64,000 bases of DNA from Rhodoferax sp. (GTDB lineage Bacteria; Pseudomonadota; Gammaproteobacteria; Burkholderiales; Burkholderiaceae_C), in NCBI RefSeq assembly GCF_023700745.1, contig NZ_JAMPYG010000009.1:62001-126000 (forward strand). Direction: 5' to 3'. Positions 1 to 11,277 of this stretch are shown here, piece by piece. A program made the translations under genes and the position numbers. Numbering within the stretch: position 1 is the stretch's first letter; each line of letters starts with the position of its first letter. The notes below the pieces were generated by a model, which saw only the letters and a program-made list of their open reading frames with translations, was not told where the DNA came from and searched no databases.

Positions 1-512
1 TTCATGGAAAGCGCCCTCGGCCACCGCACCCTCACCAAAAAAACAGGCGGTCAGGGCACTGCGGCCGCTGAGCTTGTCGGCCAGTGCCAGCCCGGCTGCC
101 AGTGGCAGGCCACCGCCGACGATGGCCTGGCCGCCATAAAAGCGGCTGGCGCGGTCGAACAGGTGCATGGAGCCGCCATGGCCGCGCGAACAGCCCTCCT
201 GCTTGCCAAACATCTCGGCCATGATGGCGTTCATGCCAACACCGCGCAGCAGCGCATGGCCATGCTCGCGGTAGGTGGCCACCACGTTGTCCTGTGGCTG
301 CAAGGCCCGCAGGGCACCGGTGGCCACCGCTTCCTCGCCAATGTAGAGGTGCAAAAAGCCGCGTATCTTTTGCTGCCCGTACAGCTCGATCGTTTTTTCT
401 TCCATGCGCCGGATACGCAGCATGTCGGCCAGCGTGGCCAGCGCAAAGGCCTTGTCCCAGGGCACCGGGCCGGTCGGGGGCGCGGGCAGTTCAGCCAGAT
501 TGGTGTTGGTGT

Positions 513-516
<4 letters not shown>
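1..516 (-). CDS. TPP-dependent dehydrogenase E1 alpha subunit (PdhA-like), partial
   Basis: This is the N-terminal 172 codons of an E1-alpha subunit of a 2-oxo acid dehydrogenase complex, cut by the window's left edge. The protein begins [11 protein letters not shown] and contains a glycine-rich stretch with [14 protein letters not shown], then [13 protein letters not shown] and the start of the thiamine-diphosphate motif ([14 protein letters not shown]), all typical of PDH/acetoin-dehydrogenase E1 alpha. The family decarboxylates pyruvate or a related 2-oxo acid and passes the acyl group to a lipoyl E2. The ATG overlaps the stop of the upstream acyl-CoA ligase by ATGA, implying coupled translation. 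Whether the substrate is pyruvate or acetoin cannot be settled, because the E1 beta and E2 genes lie outside the window. Confidence 0.85.
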
Positions 517-2291
<1,775 letters not shown>

Positions 2292-2305
2292 GGCAGAACC
2301 CGCCG

Positions 2306-2770
2306 TCAAATCGGCTTGGCCATCGGTTCACGTGTCTCACGGTCCCGGGCGCTGCCCAGATCGACGGCCAGCTCGGCCAGCTCACGGGTCAGCAGGGCCA
2401 GCACGTCTTCGATGGTCACGATGCCGGCCAGATGCTCCGTGGCGTCCATGATGACCAGCCGCCGCAAGCGGTACTTTCGCATCAACTGCACGGCATCCAT
2501 GGCGTCCATGTCAGGGCTGGCAGAGACCAGATCGACCGACATGATGTCCCCGGCTGTGAACACCGCCGGATCGAGACCTTCGGACATGAGTTCGAGCACC
2601 AGATCGCGGTCGGTGACGATGCCTACCGGCTTGTTTTTATCGCGGGCATCCACCACCACCAGCGCGCCAATGTGGTGCCGGCGCATGAGCTGCGCCACCA
2701 CCCGTGCCGAGGTTTCCGGCTCGACCACAGCGACCAAGCTGGTCGCAAACTCCTTGAGCTTCATTGCCAT
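2306..2770 (-). CDS. CBS-domain protein
   Basis: A 154-residue cytoplasmic protein made of a tandem CBS pair (roughly residues 5-60 and 75-130), the module that binds adenine nucleotides and reports energy state. Visible signatures are [10 protein letters not shown] with GIVTDRDLV in the first repeat and RRLVIMD with GIVTIEDVL in the second. There is no attached catalytic domain. The start was placed at the ATG at 2770 because a clear ribosome-binding site (AGGAG) lies just upstream; a longer TTG-started frame to 2809 has none. It heads the operon with the acyl-CoA synthetase and E1-alpha subunit, which suggests, as inference only, that it senses ATP/AMP for acetate or pyruvate activation. 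Confidence 0.85.
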   Translation of the reverse strand: MAMKLKEFATSLVAVVEPETSARVVAQLMRRHHIGALVVVDARDKNKPVGIVTDRDLVLELMSEGLDPAVFTAGDIMSVDLVSASPDMDAMDAVQLMRKYRLRRLVIMDATEHLAGIVTIEDVLALLTRELAELAVDLGSARDRETREPMAKPI

Positions 2771-2911
2771 GGCGACTCCTGTTCTCAATAGATCCGTGAA
2801 GAACTTCAAGAATAGTGATCGCAGCGGACGAGGGGATGCGAATAATCAAGGCAGGCGCGGGAAGCGACTGCGATCCGTGGCGCCGATGAAGCGCCGCGCG
2901 ATCCGGGCGCA

Positions 2912-5900
2912 CTACACCAGCTGCGTCCAGGCTTTTTCCAGCCGTTTCACACTCACCGGCTGCGGCGTGCGCAGTTCCTGGGCGAAAAAGCTCACGCGCA
3001 GTTCTTCGAGCAGCCAGCGGAATTCCTGCAGGCGTTCGTCCACTACGCCCTTGCGCTCGGCCAGCAGGCGAGCGTAACGCTGCTCCAGCGGCTGCAGCTC
3101 TTTGAGCCGGGCCAGGTCGCGGGCCGGGTCGGCACGGTATTTGTCGAGCCGCGCCGTGATGGCCTTGAGGTAGCGGGCAAAGTGGTGCAGGCTGGCCCAG
3201 GGCGTCACGCTCAAAAAGCGCTTGGGCATCAGGCGCGCCAGTTGCTGGGCGGCGTCCTGGGTGGCCTCCGGCGCGTTTTTGGTGTCCTTGATCTTGCGCG
3301 CGGCGAGCGCGTACTCGGCCAGGATGACAGCGGCCAGCCGGGCCACTTCGGTCGCAATCAGGGTCAGGCGGCCGCGCCCCTCGTCGATGCGTTTTCTGAA
3401 GGCAAACTCGTCAGCCGGCAGGGGCTCAAGCAAAAAGGCCCGGTCAAGCGCCACCGCAATGATCTGCTCGCGCAGTTCTTCGAGCGTGCCGCCGGTCCCG
3501 CTGCCGTCCGGGTTTTTGCCGACCTGCATGTAGGTGACTGCCATCTTTTGCAGGTCAGGCACGTTTTTTTCGAGGTACTTGAGTGCGTCCTTGATTTGCA
3601 GGGCAAACAGGCGGCGCAGGCCGGCGCGGTGTTTGGCAGCGGCCACGTCAGGCTCGTCAAAGACCTCGATGGTGACGGCGTCGCCCGCGTCAACCAAGCC
3701 GGGGTAGCCAATCAGCGTCTGGCCGCCCTTGCGGATTTCGAGCAGTTCGGGCAATTCGCCAAAGGTCCAAGCGGTATAGCGCTGGCTGGCCACCGAGACC
3801 GGCGGAGGGGCCTCAGCGCGCGGCTGCTGACCATGGCGATCCGTGCCTGCGGACTTTGTGGCGGGCTGCGCCTGGCCCGCCACGACGGGAGGCGCGCCAG
3901 CGCTGGCCGCGCCCTGCCCCAGCTTGAGCCCGGCCAGCGCCTGGAATGCGCCGCGCGCCCTGGCGCCCAACTCGGCCTTGAGGGCGCCCAGGTTGCGGCC
4001 CTGCCCAAGCTGGCGGCCGTGTTCGTCGATCACCCGGAAATTCATGAAAAAGTGCGGACTGAGCATGTCGACCTTGATGTCGGCGCGCGCCACGTCCACG
4101 GCGGTGGCGGCGCGCACCTGTTTCAGAACGGCATCAAGCAGCGCGCCGTGGCCAAACAGCTCGGGCGTGTTCAGCGTTTCGGCCATCTTGCGGGCGCTCT
4201 CGGGCAGCGGCACCAGGCGCGAACGCGGGCGCTGGTGCAGGGTTTTCAACAGCGCCTGGATCTTGTCCCTGAGCATGCCGGGCACCAGCCATTCACAACG
4301 CTCTTCATTGACCTGGTTCAGCACAAACAGCGGCACGGTCACGGTCAGGCCGTCGCGCGCGTCGCCGGGCTCGTGCAGGTACGTGGCCGCGCAATCCACA
4401 CCGCCCAGGCGAATCACTTTGGGAAAAGACTGGGTGGTGATGCCCGCCGCCTCGTGGCGCATGAGTTCTTCGCGGGTCAACAGCAACAGTTTGCTGTTGC
4501 TGGTGGGGGCCGCACCGCGCACCGGCATCGGCATCAGGTACTCGGGCTTTTTGCAGGCGTCGCGGTACCAAGCATCAAAACTGTAACCACTACAGACGTC
4601 CGGTGGCAACTGCTGGTCGTAAAAGGCGTAGATCAGTTCATCGTCCACCAGCACGTCCTGGCGGCGCGCCTTGTGCTCCAGGTCTTCCACCTGCGCGATG
4701 AGCTTCTGGTTGGCCTGCAAAAACGGCCACTTGCAGTCCCATTGACCGTTCACCAGCGCTTCGCGGATGAAAATTTCGCGCGCACCGACCAGGTCAACCC
4801 GGCCGTAATTGACGCGCCTGCCGCTGTAGACCACCAGCCCATAGAGCGTGGCGCGCTCCAGCGCATTGACCTCGGCTGACTTCTTTTCCCAGTGCGGGTC
4901 GAGCAGCTGTTTTTTGAGCAAATGGCCACCCACCTGCTCCAGCCACTGCGGCTCAATGGCGGCAATGCCGCGGCCAAACAGGCGCGTGGTCTCGACCAGT
5001 TCGGCGGCCACGATCCAGCGACCCGGTTTTTTCACCAGATGGGCACCAGGGTGCGGGTAAAACTTGATGCCGCGCGCGCCCAGGTATTCGCCACCGCTGC
5101 CTTCGGTCTCTAGTTTGCAGCCAATGTTGCCCAACAACCCGGCCAGCATCGACAAATGCAATTGTTCATAGCTGGCCGGCAAGGTGTTCAGACGCCACTT
5201 GTGCTCGGCCACCACCGTGTGCAATTGCGAGTGGATGTCGCGCCACTCACGCACGCGGCGCATGCTGACGAAGTTTTGGCGCAGCAACTGTTCATATTGA
5301 CGATTGCTGAGCTTGTGTTGCCCTTCGCCGCCCTTGCTCTCGTTGATCCACTTCCACAACTTCAGGTAGCCGCTGAACTCGCTCTTTTCGTCGTCGAACT
5401 TGGCATGCGCCTGGTCGGCCTGCTGCTGCGCGTCCATGGGCCGGTCGCGCACGTCCTGCACGGAAAGCGCCGAGGCAATCACCAGCACCTCGTCCAGCGC
5501 CTCCCGCGTTCGCGCTTCCAGGATCATGCGGCCCACACGCGGGTCCAGCGGCAACTTTGCCAATTCCTGGCCGGTGGCGGTCAGCTCGTTGGCGTCGTCC
5601 ACGGCACCGAGTTCGTTGAGCAACTGGTAGCCGTCGGCAATGGCACGGCCGGAGGGTTTCTCGATGAACGGGAAATCCTCCACCACGCCCAGGTGCAGCG
5701 ACTTCATGCGCAGGATCACACCCGCGAGCGAGCTGCGCAAAATTTCGGGGTCGGTAAATTTGGGACGGCTGGCAAAGTCTTTTTCGTCATAGAGCCGGAT
5801 GCAAATGCCGTTGGCCACCCGGCCGCAACGCCCGGCGCGCTGGTTGGCCGAACTCTGGCTGATGGGCTCCACCAGCAATTGCTCGACCTTGCTGCGGAAA

Positions 5901-6904
5901 CTGTAGCGCTTCATGCGCGCCGTGCCCACGTCAATCACGTAGCGGATACCCGGTACCGTGAGGGAGGTTTCGGCCACATTGGTGGCCAGCACGATGCGAC
6001 GCCCGGTGTGACCGTCAAAAATGCGGTCCTGCTCGGCCTGGCTCAGGCGGGCAAACAACGGCAGCACCTCGGCATTGCGAAAAACAGGCTGGTGACTCAG
6101 GTGGCCGCGCAGGTGGTCAGCGGCCTCACGGATTTCGCGCTCGCCCGGCAGGAAGACCAGGATGTCACCACCGTTGTGGGCATCGCGCCAGAGCTCGTCA
6201 ACGGCATCGGCGATGGCGTTGTTGAGGTCGTAGTCACGCGCCTCTTCAAAGGGCCGGTAACGCTGCTCGACCGGAAACATGCGCCCCGACACCATGATGA
6301 TGGGTGCTGGACCTTTCCTGCTTGAAAAATGCTCGGCAAAACGCTCGGCGTCAATGGTGGCCGAGGTCACCACCACTTTCAGGTCGGGGCGACGCGGCAA
6401 AATTTGGCGCAGGTAGCCAAGCAAAAAGTCGATATTGAGGCTGCGTTCGTGCGCCTCGTCGATGATCAGGGTGTCGTAGGCTTTCAGCAACGGGTCGGTT
6501 TGCGTCTCGGCCAGCAAAATACCGTCGGTCATCAATTTCACCGAACTGTCCCGGCTCAGCCGGTCCTGAAAACGCACCTTGAAGCCGACCACGTCGCCCA
6601 GCGTGGTGTGTAACTCCTCGGCGATGCGCTTGGCCACGCTGCTGGCGGCAATGCGCCGCGGCTGGGTATGGCCGATGAGCTTGCCGGGCGGGGCACGCGT
6701 GCCATCGGGGTGGGTCAGCGGGTAATTGAGTTTGCCGCGCCCCAACGCCAGTGCGATCTTGGGCAACTGGGTGGTTTTGCCCGAGCCGGTTTCGCCACAG
6801 ACGATGATGACCTGGTGCGCCTGCATGGCGGCCATGATCTCTTCGCGCCGGGCGGAGACCGGCAGCGATTCGGGAAACTCGATTTTCAGAGGTGTAGCAA
6901 TCAA
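2912..6904 (-). CDS. hrpA: ATP-dependent RNA helicase HrpA
   Basis: A 1330-residue DEAH-box helicase, close to the roughly 1300 residues of Escherichia coli HrpA. The Walker A motif GETGSGKTTQ lies near residue 37, then the TQPRR motif, the DEAH box (IIDEAHERS), the SAT motif (VVTSATIDAERF) and motif VI (QRAGRCGR) in the second RecA domain. The long C-terminal half matches the HrpA-specific DUF3418 region. It is thought to act on mRNA-bound stalled ribosomes. No good ATG is seen at the N-terminus; the frame can begin at TTG 6904, and the true start could be a few codons away. Divergent from argA with about 60 bp between. Confidence 0.93.
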   Translation of the reverse strand: MIATPLKIEFPESLPVSARREEIMAAMQAHQVIIVCGETGSGKTTQLPKIALALGRGKLNYPLTHPDGTRAPPGKLIGHTQPRRIAASSVAKRIAEELHTTLGDVVGFKVRFQDRLSRDSSVKLMTDGILLAETQTDPLLKAYDTLIIDEAHERSLNIDFLLGYLRQILPRRPDLKVVVTSATIDAERFAEHFSSRKGPAPIIMVSGRMFPVEQRYRPFEEARDYDLNNAIADAVDELWRDAHNGGDILVFLPGEREIREAADHLRGHLSHQPVFRNAEVLPLFARLSQAEQDRIFDGHTGRRIVLATNVAETSLTVPGIRYVIDVGTARMKRYSFRSKVEQLLVEPISQSSANQRAGRCGRVANGICIRLYDEKDFASRPKFTDPEILRSSLAGVILRMKSLHLGVVEDFPFIEKPSGRAIADGYQLLNELGAVDDANELTATGQELAKLPLDPRVGRMILEARTREALDEVLVIASALSVQDVRDRPMDAQQQADQAHAKFDDEKSEFSGYLKLWKWINESKGGEGQHKLSNRQYEQLLRQNFVSMRRVREWRDIHSQLHTVVAEHKWRLNTLPASYEQLHLSMLAGLLGNIGCKLETEGSGGEYLGARGIKFYPHPGAHLVKKPGRWIVAAELVETTRLFGRGIAAIEPQWLEQVGGHLLKKQLLDPHWEKKSAEVNALERATLYGLVVYSGRRVNYGRVDLVGAREIFIREALVNGQWDCKWPFLQANQKLIAQVEDLEHKARRQDVLVDDELIYAFYDQQLPPDVCSGYSFDAWYRDACKKPEYLMPMPVRGAAPTSNSKLLLLTREELMRHEAAGITTQSFPKVIRLGGVDCAATYLHEPGDARDGLTVTVPLFVLNQVNEERCEWLVPGMLRDKIQALLKTLHQRPRSRLVPLPESARKMAETLNTPELFGHGALLDAVLKQVRAATAVDVARADIKVDMLSPHFFMNFRVIDEHGRQLGQGRNLGALKAELGARARGAFQALAGLKLGQGAASAGAPPVVAGQAQPATKSAGTDRHGQQPRAEAPPPVSVASQRYTAWTFGELPELLEIRKGGQTLIGYPGLVDAGDAVTIEVFDEPDVAAAKHRAGLRRLFALQIKDALKYLEKNVPDLQKMAVTYMQVGKNPDGSGTGGTLEELREQIIAVALDRAFLLEPLPADEFAFRKRIDEGRGRLTLIATEVARLAAVILAEYALAARKIKDTKNAPEATQDAAQQLARLMPKRFLSVTPWASLHHFARYLKAITARLDKYRADPARDLARLKELQPLEQRYARLLAERKGVVDERLQEFRWLLEELRVSFFAQELRTPQPVSVKRLEKAWTQLV

Positions 6905-6964
6905 GGCAATAACTTGGTAGAGAATCGGTGATTATCCCAACCCTTTTCACTTCTGCCTGCCGAC

Positions 6965-8314
6965 ATGTCGTCCATCTTCAACTTCACCTTTGTGCCCTGG
7001 TTCCGCTCGGTGGCGCCTTACATCCACAAGTTCAGACACCAGACCTTTGTGGTGGGCGTGTGTGGCGAGGCAATTGCGGCTGGCAAACTGCCCAATCTGG
7101 CGCAGGACCTGGCACTGATCCAGAGCATGGGCGTCAAGGTGGTGCTGGTGCATGGCTTTCGTCCGCAAGTCAACGAACAACTCCAAGCCAAGGGCCACAC
7201 GCCGCGTTATTCCAGAGGCATCCGCATCACCGACGAGGTGTCGCTGGATTGTGCGCAGGAAGCCGCCGGCCAGTTGCGCTACGAGATTGAAGCGGCCTTC
7301 AGCCAGGGCCTGCCCAATACGCCCATGGCCGGTGCCACCGTGCGGGTGATTTCAGGCAACTTTTTGACAGCGCGCCCGGTCGGCATTGTGGATGGCGTGG
7401 ATTTTCAGCACTCGGGCGTGGTGCGCAAGATTGATACCGCAGGCATCATGCGCTCGCTCGACATGGGTGCGCTGGTGCTGATGTCGCCGTTCGGCTTTTC
7501 GCCCACCGGCGAGGCTTTCAACCTGACCATGGAAGAAGTCGCCACCTCGGTGGCCATCGCACTGCAAGCCGACAAACTGATATTTGTCACAGAGGTGGCA
7601 GGCATTCCCACCCACATCGGACAGCCGGTGAGCGAAGACAACCCGATCGATACCGAGTTGCCGCTGGCTGCCGCAGAAAAGCTGCTGGCTGATTTGCCCA
7701 GTGCCAACACCCCCGCCGACACGGCGTTTTACTTGCAGCACTGCGTCAAGGCCTGCAAAGGCGGCGTCGAACGTAGCCACATCATCCCGTTTGCGGTTGA
7801 TGGCTCGATCTTGTTGGAGGTCTATGTGCACGATGGCATTGGCACCATGGTGGTCGATGAAAAGCTGGAAAGCCTGCGTGAAGCCTCGGTCGACGACGTT
7901 GGCGGTATCCTGCAATTGATTGAGCCGTTCGAGAAAGACGGCACCCTGGTCAAGCGCAGTCGCACCGAAATAGAGCGTGATGTCGGCCTGTACACCGTGA
8001 TCGAACACGACGGTGTGATTTTTGCCTGCGCCGCGCTCTACGCCTACCCCGAGGCGCGCACCGGCGAGATGGCCGCGCTCACCGTGTCGCCCCAGGTGCA
8101 AAGCCAGGGCGACGGCGAACGTGTGCTCAAACGCATCGAGCAGCGCGCCAAACTGGCTGGTCTCGACAGCATTTTTGTCCTGACCACACGCACCATGCAC
8201 TGGTTCCTGAAACGCGGGTTTGTCCAGGTCGATGCCGACTGGCTGCCTGAAGCCCGCAAGCGCAAGTACAACTGGGACCGCAAAAGCCAGGTGCTGGTCA
8301 AGAAAATCACCTGA
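6965..8314 (+). CDS. argA: Amino-acid N-acetyltransferase (N-acetylglutamate synthase)
   Basis: A 449-residue enzyme that acetylates glutamate with acetyl-CoA, the first step of arginine biosynthesis. Residues about 20-290 form the amino-acid-kinase-like regulatory domain (VVGVCGEAI, VVLVHGFRPQVNEQL, VDFQHSGVVRKID). Residues about 300-449 form the catalytic GNAT domain (MAALTVSPQVQSQGDGERVL, the acetyl-CoA loop). This two-domain layout and length match proteobacterial ArgA. The start ATG lies 60 bp from the divergent hrpA start. Feedback inhibition by arginine is expected from the family; nothing in the DNA shows an ArgR box clearly. Confidence 0.93.
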   Translation: MSSIFNFTFVPWFRSVAPYIHKFRHQTFVVGVCGEAIAAGKLPNLAQDLALIQSMGVKVVLVHGFRPQVNEQLQAKGHTPRYSRGIRITDEVSLDCAQEAAGQLRYEIEAAFSQGLPNTPMAGATVRVISGNFLTARPVGIVDGVDFQHSGVVRKIDTAGIMRSLDMGALVLMSPFGFSPTGEAFNLTMEEVATSVAIALQADKLIFVTEVAGIPTHIGQPVSEDNPIDTELPLAAAEKLLADLPSANTPADTAFYLQHCVKACKGGVERSHIIPFAVDGSILLEVYVHDGIGTMVVDEKLESLREASVDDVGGILQLIEPFEKDGTLVKRSRTEIERDVGLYTVIEHDGVIFACAALYAYPEARTGEMAALTVSPQVQSQGDGERVLKRIEQRAKLAGLDSIFVLTTRTMHWFLKRGFVQVDADWLPEARKRKYNWDRKSQVLVKKIT

Positions 8315-8351
8315 ACTGGCTGCGTCAAAGCGATGAATCTTTCGGCGCCTT

Positions 8352-8406
8352 GCCTATTTAATAGGCTTGCGGGTCAGACCACTCACGCAGCGACGTGCTC
8401 TGACCC
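8352..8406. terminator. Paired hairpins between convergent argA and dsbB
   Basis: The 95-bp gap between the convergent argA and dsbB ends holds two inverted repeats: GCCTAT-TTA-ATAGGC at 8352-8366, and GGGTCAGA (8371-8378) pairing with TCTGACCC (8399-8406). There is no long T-run. They may act as a bidirectional transcription stop or simply be an intergenic repeat; the outer stem resembles that at 15335-15372. Confidence 0.5.
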
Positions 8407-8409
8407 GAA

Positions 8410-8922
8410 CTAATTAAGACGCTTGCGCCAGATCATCAGGCTGGCCAGCCCGAACACCAGGCAAAAGATCAGAAAAGCCCAGTTGGCGATGGAGCCTCCC
8501 AAAAATGTCCAGTCAATGGCTGAACAGTCGCCACTGCCCTTGAAGATCATGGGAATGGCACGGTTGAGAGGGAAGTTTTCAATCATGCCGTAAAAGTCAC
8601 GGCCACAGGTGGCCACCTGGGGCGGATACCACTGCAGCCAGCTTTGTCGTGCCGCCACAAAAGCACCAAAACCGGCTGCCAGCAGCAGTACAAAGGAGCC
8701 CCAAAAGTGGACGCGCCTGGCGCTGCTCGCACTGAGCAAACCGGCGATGATGGCGACTGAGAAAAGCGCGTAGCGCTGGACGATGCACATCGGGCAGGGC
8801 TCCAGCCCCTGGCTGTGCTGCAAATACAAGCCAAAGGCGAGCATGGCCAGGCAAACCAGGCTTAAAAATGCAAAAACGCGCCGAGGCGCGTTTTCCAGAA
8901 TCACCAGGAATCCGTTCGTCAT
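8410..8922 (-). CDS. dsbB: Disulfide bond formation protein B
   Basis: A 170-residue inner-membrane protein that reoxidises DsbA and hands the electrons to quinone. Four hydrophobic helices are visible. The first periplasmic loop carries the CxxC pair as CPMC (EPCPMCIVQRY). The second loop carries the other two cysteines, in VATCGRDF and GSGDCSAI. Length and cysteine spacing match DsbB. The ATG at 8922 gives the expected short N-terminus; the open frame extends 44 codons further upstream but without DsbB similarity and partly over the next small gene. Convergent with argA. Confidence 0.92.
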   Translation of the reverse strand: MTNGFLVILENAPRRVFAFLSLVCLAMLAFGLYLQHSQGLEPCPMCIVQRYALFSVAIIAGLLSASSARRVHFWGSFVLLLAAGFGAFVAARQSWLQWYPPQVATCGRDFYGMIENFPLNRAIPMIFKGSGDCSAIDWTFLGGSIANWAFLIFCLVFGLASLMIWRKRLN

Positions 8923-8936
8923 GCGTTCAAACCCTG

Positions 8937-9167
8937 TTACTTGGACGCTTCGTCGAGTGCCTTGCAAGAGGGCGAACAAACCGCCTGAGACTTGCCCAGA
9001 ATTTTCTTGGAAACCATCTGGGATCGTGCGCGGTGCTTGCCACACAGGAAACACGACATGGTCGCGGCACCAAATGAGGTAGCGGCAGTGAAAGGCGAAC
9101 CCGACACTTTGGATTTGTAACGCAGGCCATCGGCCACGATTTTGGTTTTGGTATCTGCTTTTGACAT
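8937..9167 (-). CDS. Small cysteine-rich hypothetical protein
   Basis: A 76-residue basic protein that I do not recognise. Its distinctive region is MSCFLCGKHRARSQM followed about 20 residues later by AVCSPSCKALDE. Four cysteines arranged CxxC...CxxxC, with a nearby histidine, look like a small zinc-binding treble-clef or ribbon. The ATG at 9167 is preceded by a continuing frame, but residues upstream add only nine codons. It lies 14 bp upstream of dsbB on the same strand, so the two are probably co-transcribed. The function is unknown; a zinc-binding or redox role is inference from the cysteines alone. Confidence 0.65.
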   Translation of the reverse strand: MSKADTKTKIVADGLRYKSKVSGSPFTAATSFGAATMSCFLCGKHRARSQMVSKKILGKSQAVCSPSCKALDEASK

Positions 9168-9250
9168 ATGCTGGATTTTAACGCAGGTGCGCACTTGATG
9201 AAAAACCTTGCTACAGTTACACGCTTTGACTCCATCCTTGAAAGATTGTT

Positions 9251-9523
9251 ATGGCGCGCACTGTGAATTGCATCAAATTGGGTACTGAAGCCGAAGGGCT
9301 CGACTTTCCTCCCTATCCGGGGGAATTGGGCAAGCGCATCTGGCAAAGCGTCAGCAAGCAAGCCTGGGCCGACTGGCTCAAGCACCAGACCATGCTGGTC
9401 AACGAAAACCGCCTGAATTTGGCCGACGCGCGTGCCCGTCAATACCTGGCCCGGCAAATGGAAAACCACTTTTTTGGCAATGGTGCCGATGCCGCCCAAG
9501 GCTATGTGCCACCCAAGGAATAA
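9251..9523 (+). CDS. yggX: Fe(2+)-trafficking / oxidative damage protection protein YggX
   Basis: A 90-residue protein of the YggX family, which protects iron-sulfur clusters from superoxide and handles labile iron in the cytoplasm. The start [19 protein letters not shown], with the conserved cysteine at position 7 and the [10 protein letters not shown] segment, is diagnostic, and the C-terminal QMENHFFG matches the family end. The length is exactly typical. The gene is divergent from the small cysteine-rich gene and sits 9 bp before mnmC, with which it may be co-transcribed. Confidence 0.93.
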   Translation: MARTVNCIKLGTEAEGLDFPPYPGELGKRIWQSVSKQAWADWLKHQTMLVNENRLNLADARARQYLARQMENHFFGNGADAAQGYVPPKE

Positions 9524-9532
9524 CCCTAAACC

Positions 9533-11272
9533 ATGGCGGTTAACCCAGAAAAACCGCAGCCAACAAACCTCCGCAAAAACCCTGCGCATGCGTGGCAAGG
9601 GCTGGCTTGCTGGCGCATGCTGGACACGCAGTTTGAGCAGGGCACACGCTTTTTAAAAACCTGGCAAGCTTGGCGCACAGACCCACAGCGTTCGCGCCTG
9701 TTGCACTATGTCGCGTTGACGCAATCTCTCCCCACCGGCCCGGAACTGTCCAGCGCCGTCGGAAATAATCCGGCGCTGATCCCATTAGCGCAAGCGCTTG
9801 CCGGCCAATGGTTAGGGCTGCTGCCAGGTTTTCACCGTTTTTTGCTGAACCAGGGCCAGGTCGTGCTGACGCTGTGCGTGGGCGACACCCTCGCCTTGCT
9901 ACGCCAGCAACAGTTTGAGGCGGACACGGTGGCACTGAGTCTGGACCACGCTGACGCAGCTTCGCTTTGGACCCTCAAGGCGCTGGCGCGCTGCTGTCGC
10001 CGTGGCACCCACCTGACGGTGCGGGCGCCGCAGGTGCGCGCCCTGTCAGATATTGCGCGGAATTTATCTCAATGCGGCTTTGAGATACGGCTGCCAGAGG
10101 CCGCCACTGCCAGCCCGGCGCCAGTCACGCTTGAAGCCAGCTTCAGCCCGCGCTGGACCCTGAAAAACAGCCGGCAAAACGCCATCGAAACCGCTTTACC
10201 CCTGGGCAGCTGTGCCGTCATCGGCGCGGGCCTGGCCGGGACCGGTGTGGCAGCAGCACTGGCGCGGCGTGGCTGGCAGGTCACCGTGCTGGACCGGGCC
10301 GAGGCCCCGGCCGCAGGCGCCTCCGGCCTGCCGGTCGGCCTGGTAGTGCCGCATGTCTCGGCGGACGACTGCGCCTTGTCTCAGCTGTCGCGCAGCGGCG
10401 TGCACCTGATGCTGCAGCAGGCCCGCAGCCTGCTGGTGGCAGGCCAGGACTGGTCGCCGACCGGTGTGCTGGAACGTGATGTTGCTGACAGCCACATCAG
10501 CCAGAAAGACATCTGGCACTCGCAAGGGGCCTGGCTCAAACCCGCGCAACTGGTGCGGGCCTGGCTCAGTCAGCCTGGGGTTTCTTTCATGGGCAATGCA
10601 GAAGTTCGCCAACTGCGTGCGCGCAATGGCACCTGGGAATTGCTGGATGCGCAGGAACAGGTCCTGTGCCGTGCCGAGCGTGTGGTGCTGGCCAATGCCT
10701 GCGGTGCGACAACGCTGCTACAGCGCTTACAACAGGACGAGCCGCTGCGCGCTCGGGACTTGGCCCGGCTTCCCGCCATGCATGGCATGCGCGGCCTGTT
10801 GAGCTGGGCCTTGCACGACGACACCAGCGCGGCAGTTTTCCCGCCCCACCCGGTCAATGGCTCAGGCAGTCTGGTGCCCCGGATTCCCATCGACGGCGGA
10901 ACCGCGTGGTTCATGGGTTCGTCGTACCAGCCGGCCAATCAAACCGAGCGCCCCGACCAGGACAACCACCGCAGCAATTGGCAGCATTTGCAGCCCTTGC
11001 TGCCTGAACTGGCCCAGCAGTTACAGCAGAGATTCGAGTCGGGCGAACTCCGAAGCTGGAAAAACACCCGCTGCGTCACCGCCGATCGCTTGCCTGTCGT
11101 TGGCCCCCTTGAGGCGTCGGATGCGTCCGGCTTATGGATCTGTGCCGGGCTGGGCTCGCGCGGCTTGAGCTTCTCGGTGCTGTGCGCCGAGCTGCTCGCC
11201 GCGCGCTGGGGCGCCGAACCCTGGCCGGTAGCGGCGCGCCTGGCCAAAGCCTTGAACGCCTTGCGCAGCTGA
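9533..11272 (+). CDS. mnmC: MnmC-like tRNA-modification protein with decayed methyltransferase half
   Basis: A 579-residue homologue of bifunctional MnmC, which finishes mnm5s2U34 in tRNA. The C-terminal FAD oxidoreductase (about residues 220-579) is intact: dinucleotide fold VIGAGLAGTGVAAALARRGW, then GASGLPVGLVVPH and the FAD-closing end ITADRLPVVGP-type segment followed by GLGSRGLSF. The N-terminal methyltransferase half is abnormal. It lacks the usual first 50-60 residues; the SAM loop, GFGTGLNF in E. coli, reads QFEQGTRF; and the FLDGFAPAKNPDMW catalytic stretch is replaced by LSLDHADAASLW. I therefore expect only the cmnm5-to-nm5 oxidation activity. No frameshift is visible, so this is gradual decay rather than a break. 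Confidence 0.8.
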   Translation: MAVNPEKPQPTNLRKNPAHAWQGLACWRMLDTQFEQGTRFLKTWQAWRTDPQRSRLLHYVALTQSLPTGPELSSAVGNNPALIPLAQALAGQWLGLLPGFHRFLLNQGQVVLTLCVGDTLALLRQQQFEADTVALSLDHADAASLWTLKALARCCRRGTHLTVRAPQVRALSDIARNLSQCGFEIRLPEAATASPAPVTLEASFSPRWTLKNSRQNAIETALPLGSCAVIGAGLAGTGVAAALARRGWQVTVLDRAEAPAAGASGLPVGLVVPHVSADDCALSQLSRSGVHLMLQQARSLLVAGQDWSPTGVLERDVADSHISQKDIWHSQGAWLKPAQLVRAWLSQPGVSFMGNAEVRQLRARNGTWELLDAQEQVLCRAERVVLANACGATTLLQRLQQDEPLRARDLARLPAMHGMRGLLSWALHDDTSAAVFPPHPVNGSGSLVPRIPIDGGTAWFMGSSYQPANQTERPDQDNHRSNWQHLQPLLPELAQQLQQRFESGELRSWKNTRCVTADRLPVVGPLEASDASGLWICAGLGSRGLSFSVLCAELLAARWGAEPWPVAARLAKALNALRS

Positions 11273-11277
11273 AGCCT

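Noticed and set aside
3182-4879. A 565-codon plus-strand frame within hrpA
   Set aside because: Antisense shadow of the HrpA coding sequence with no domain similarity.
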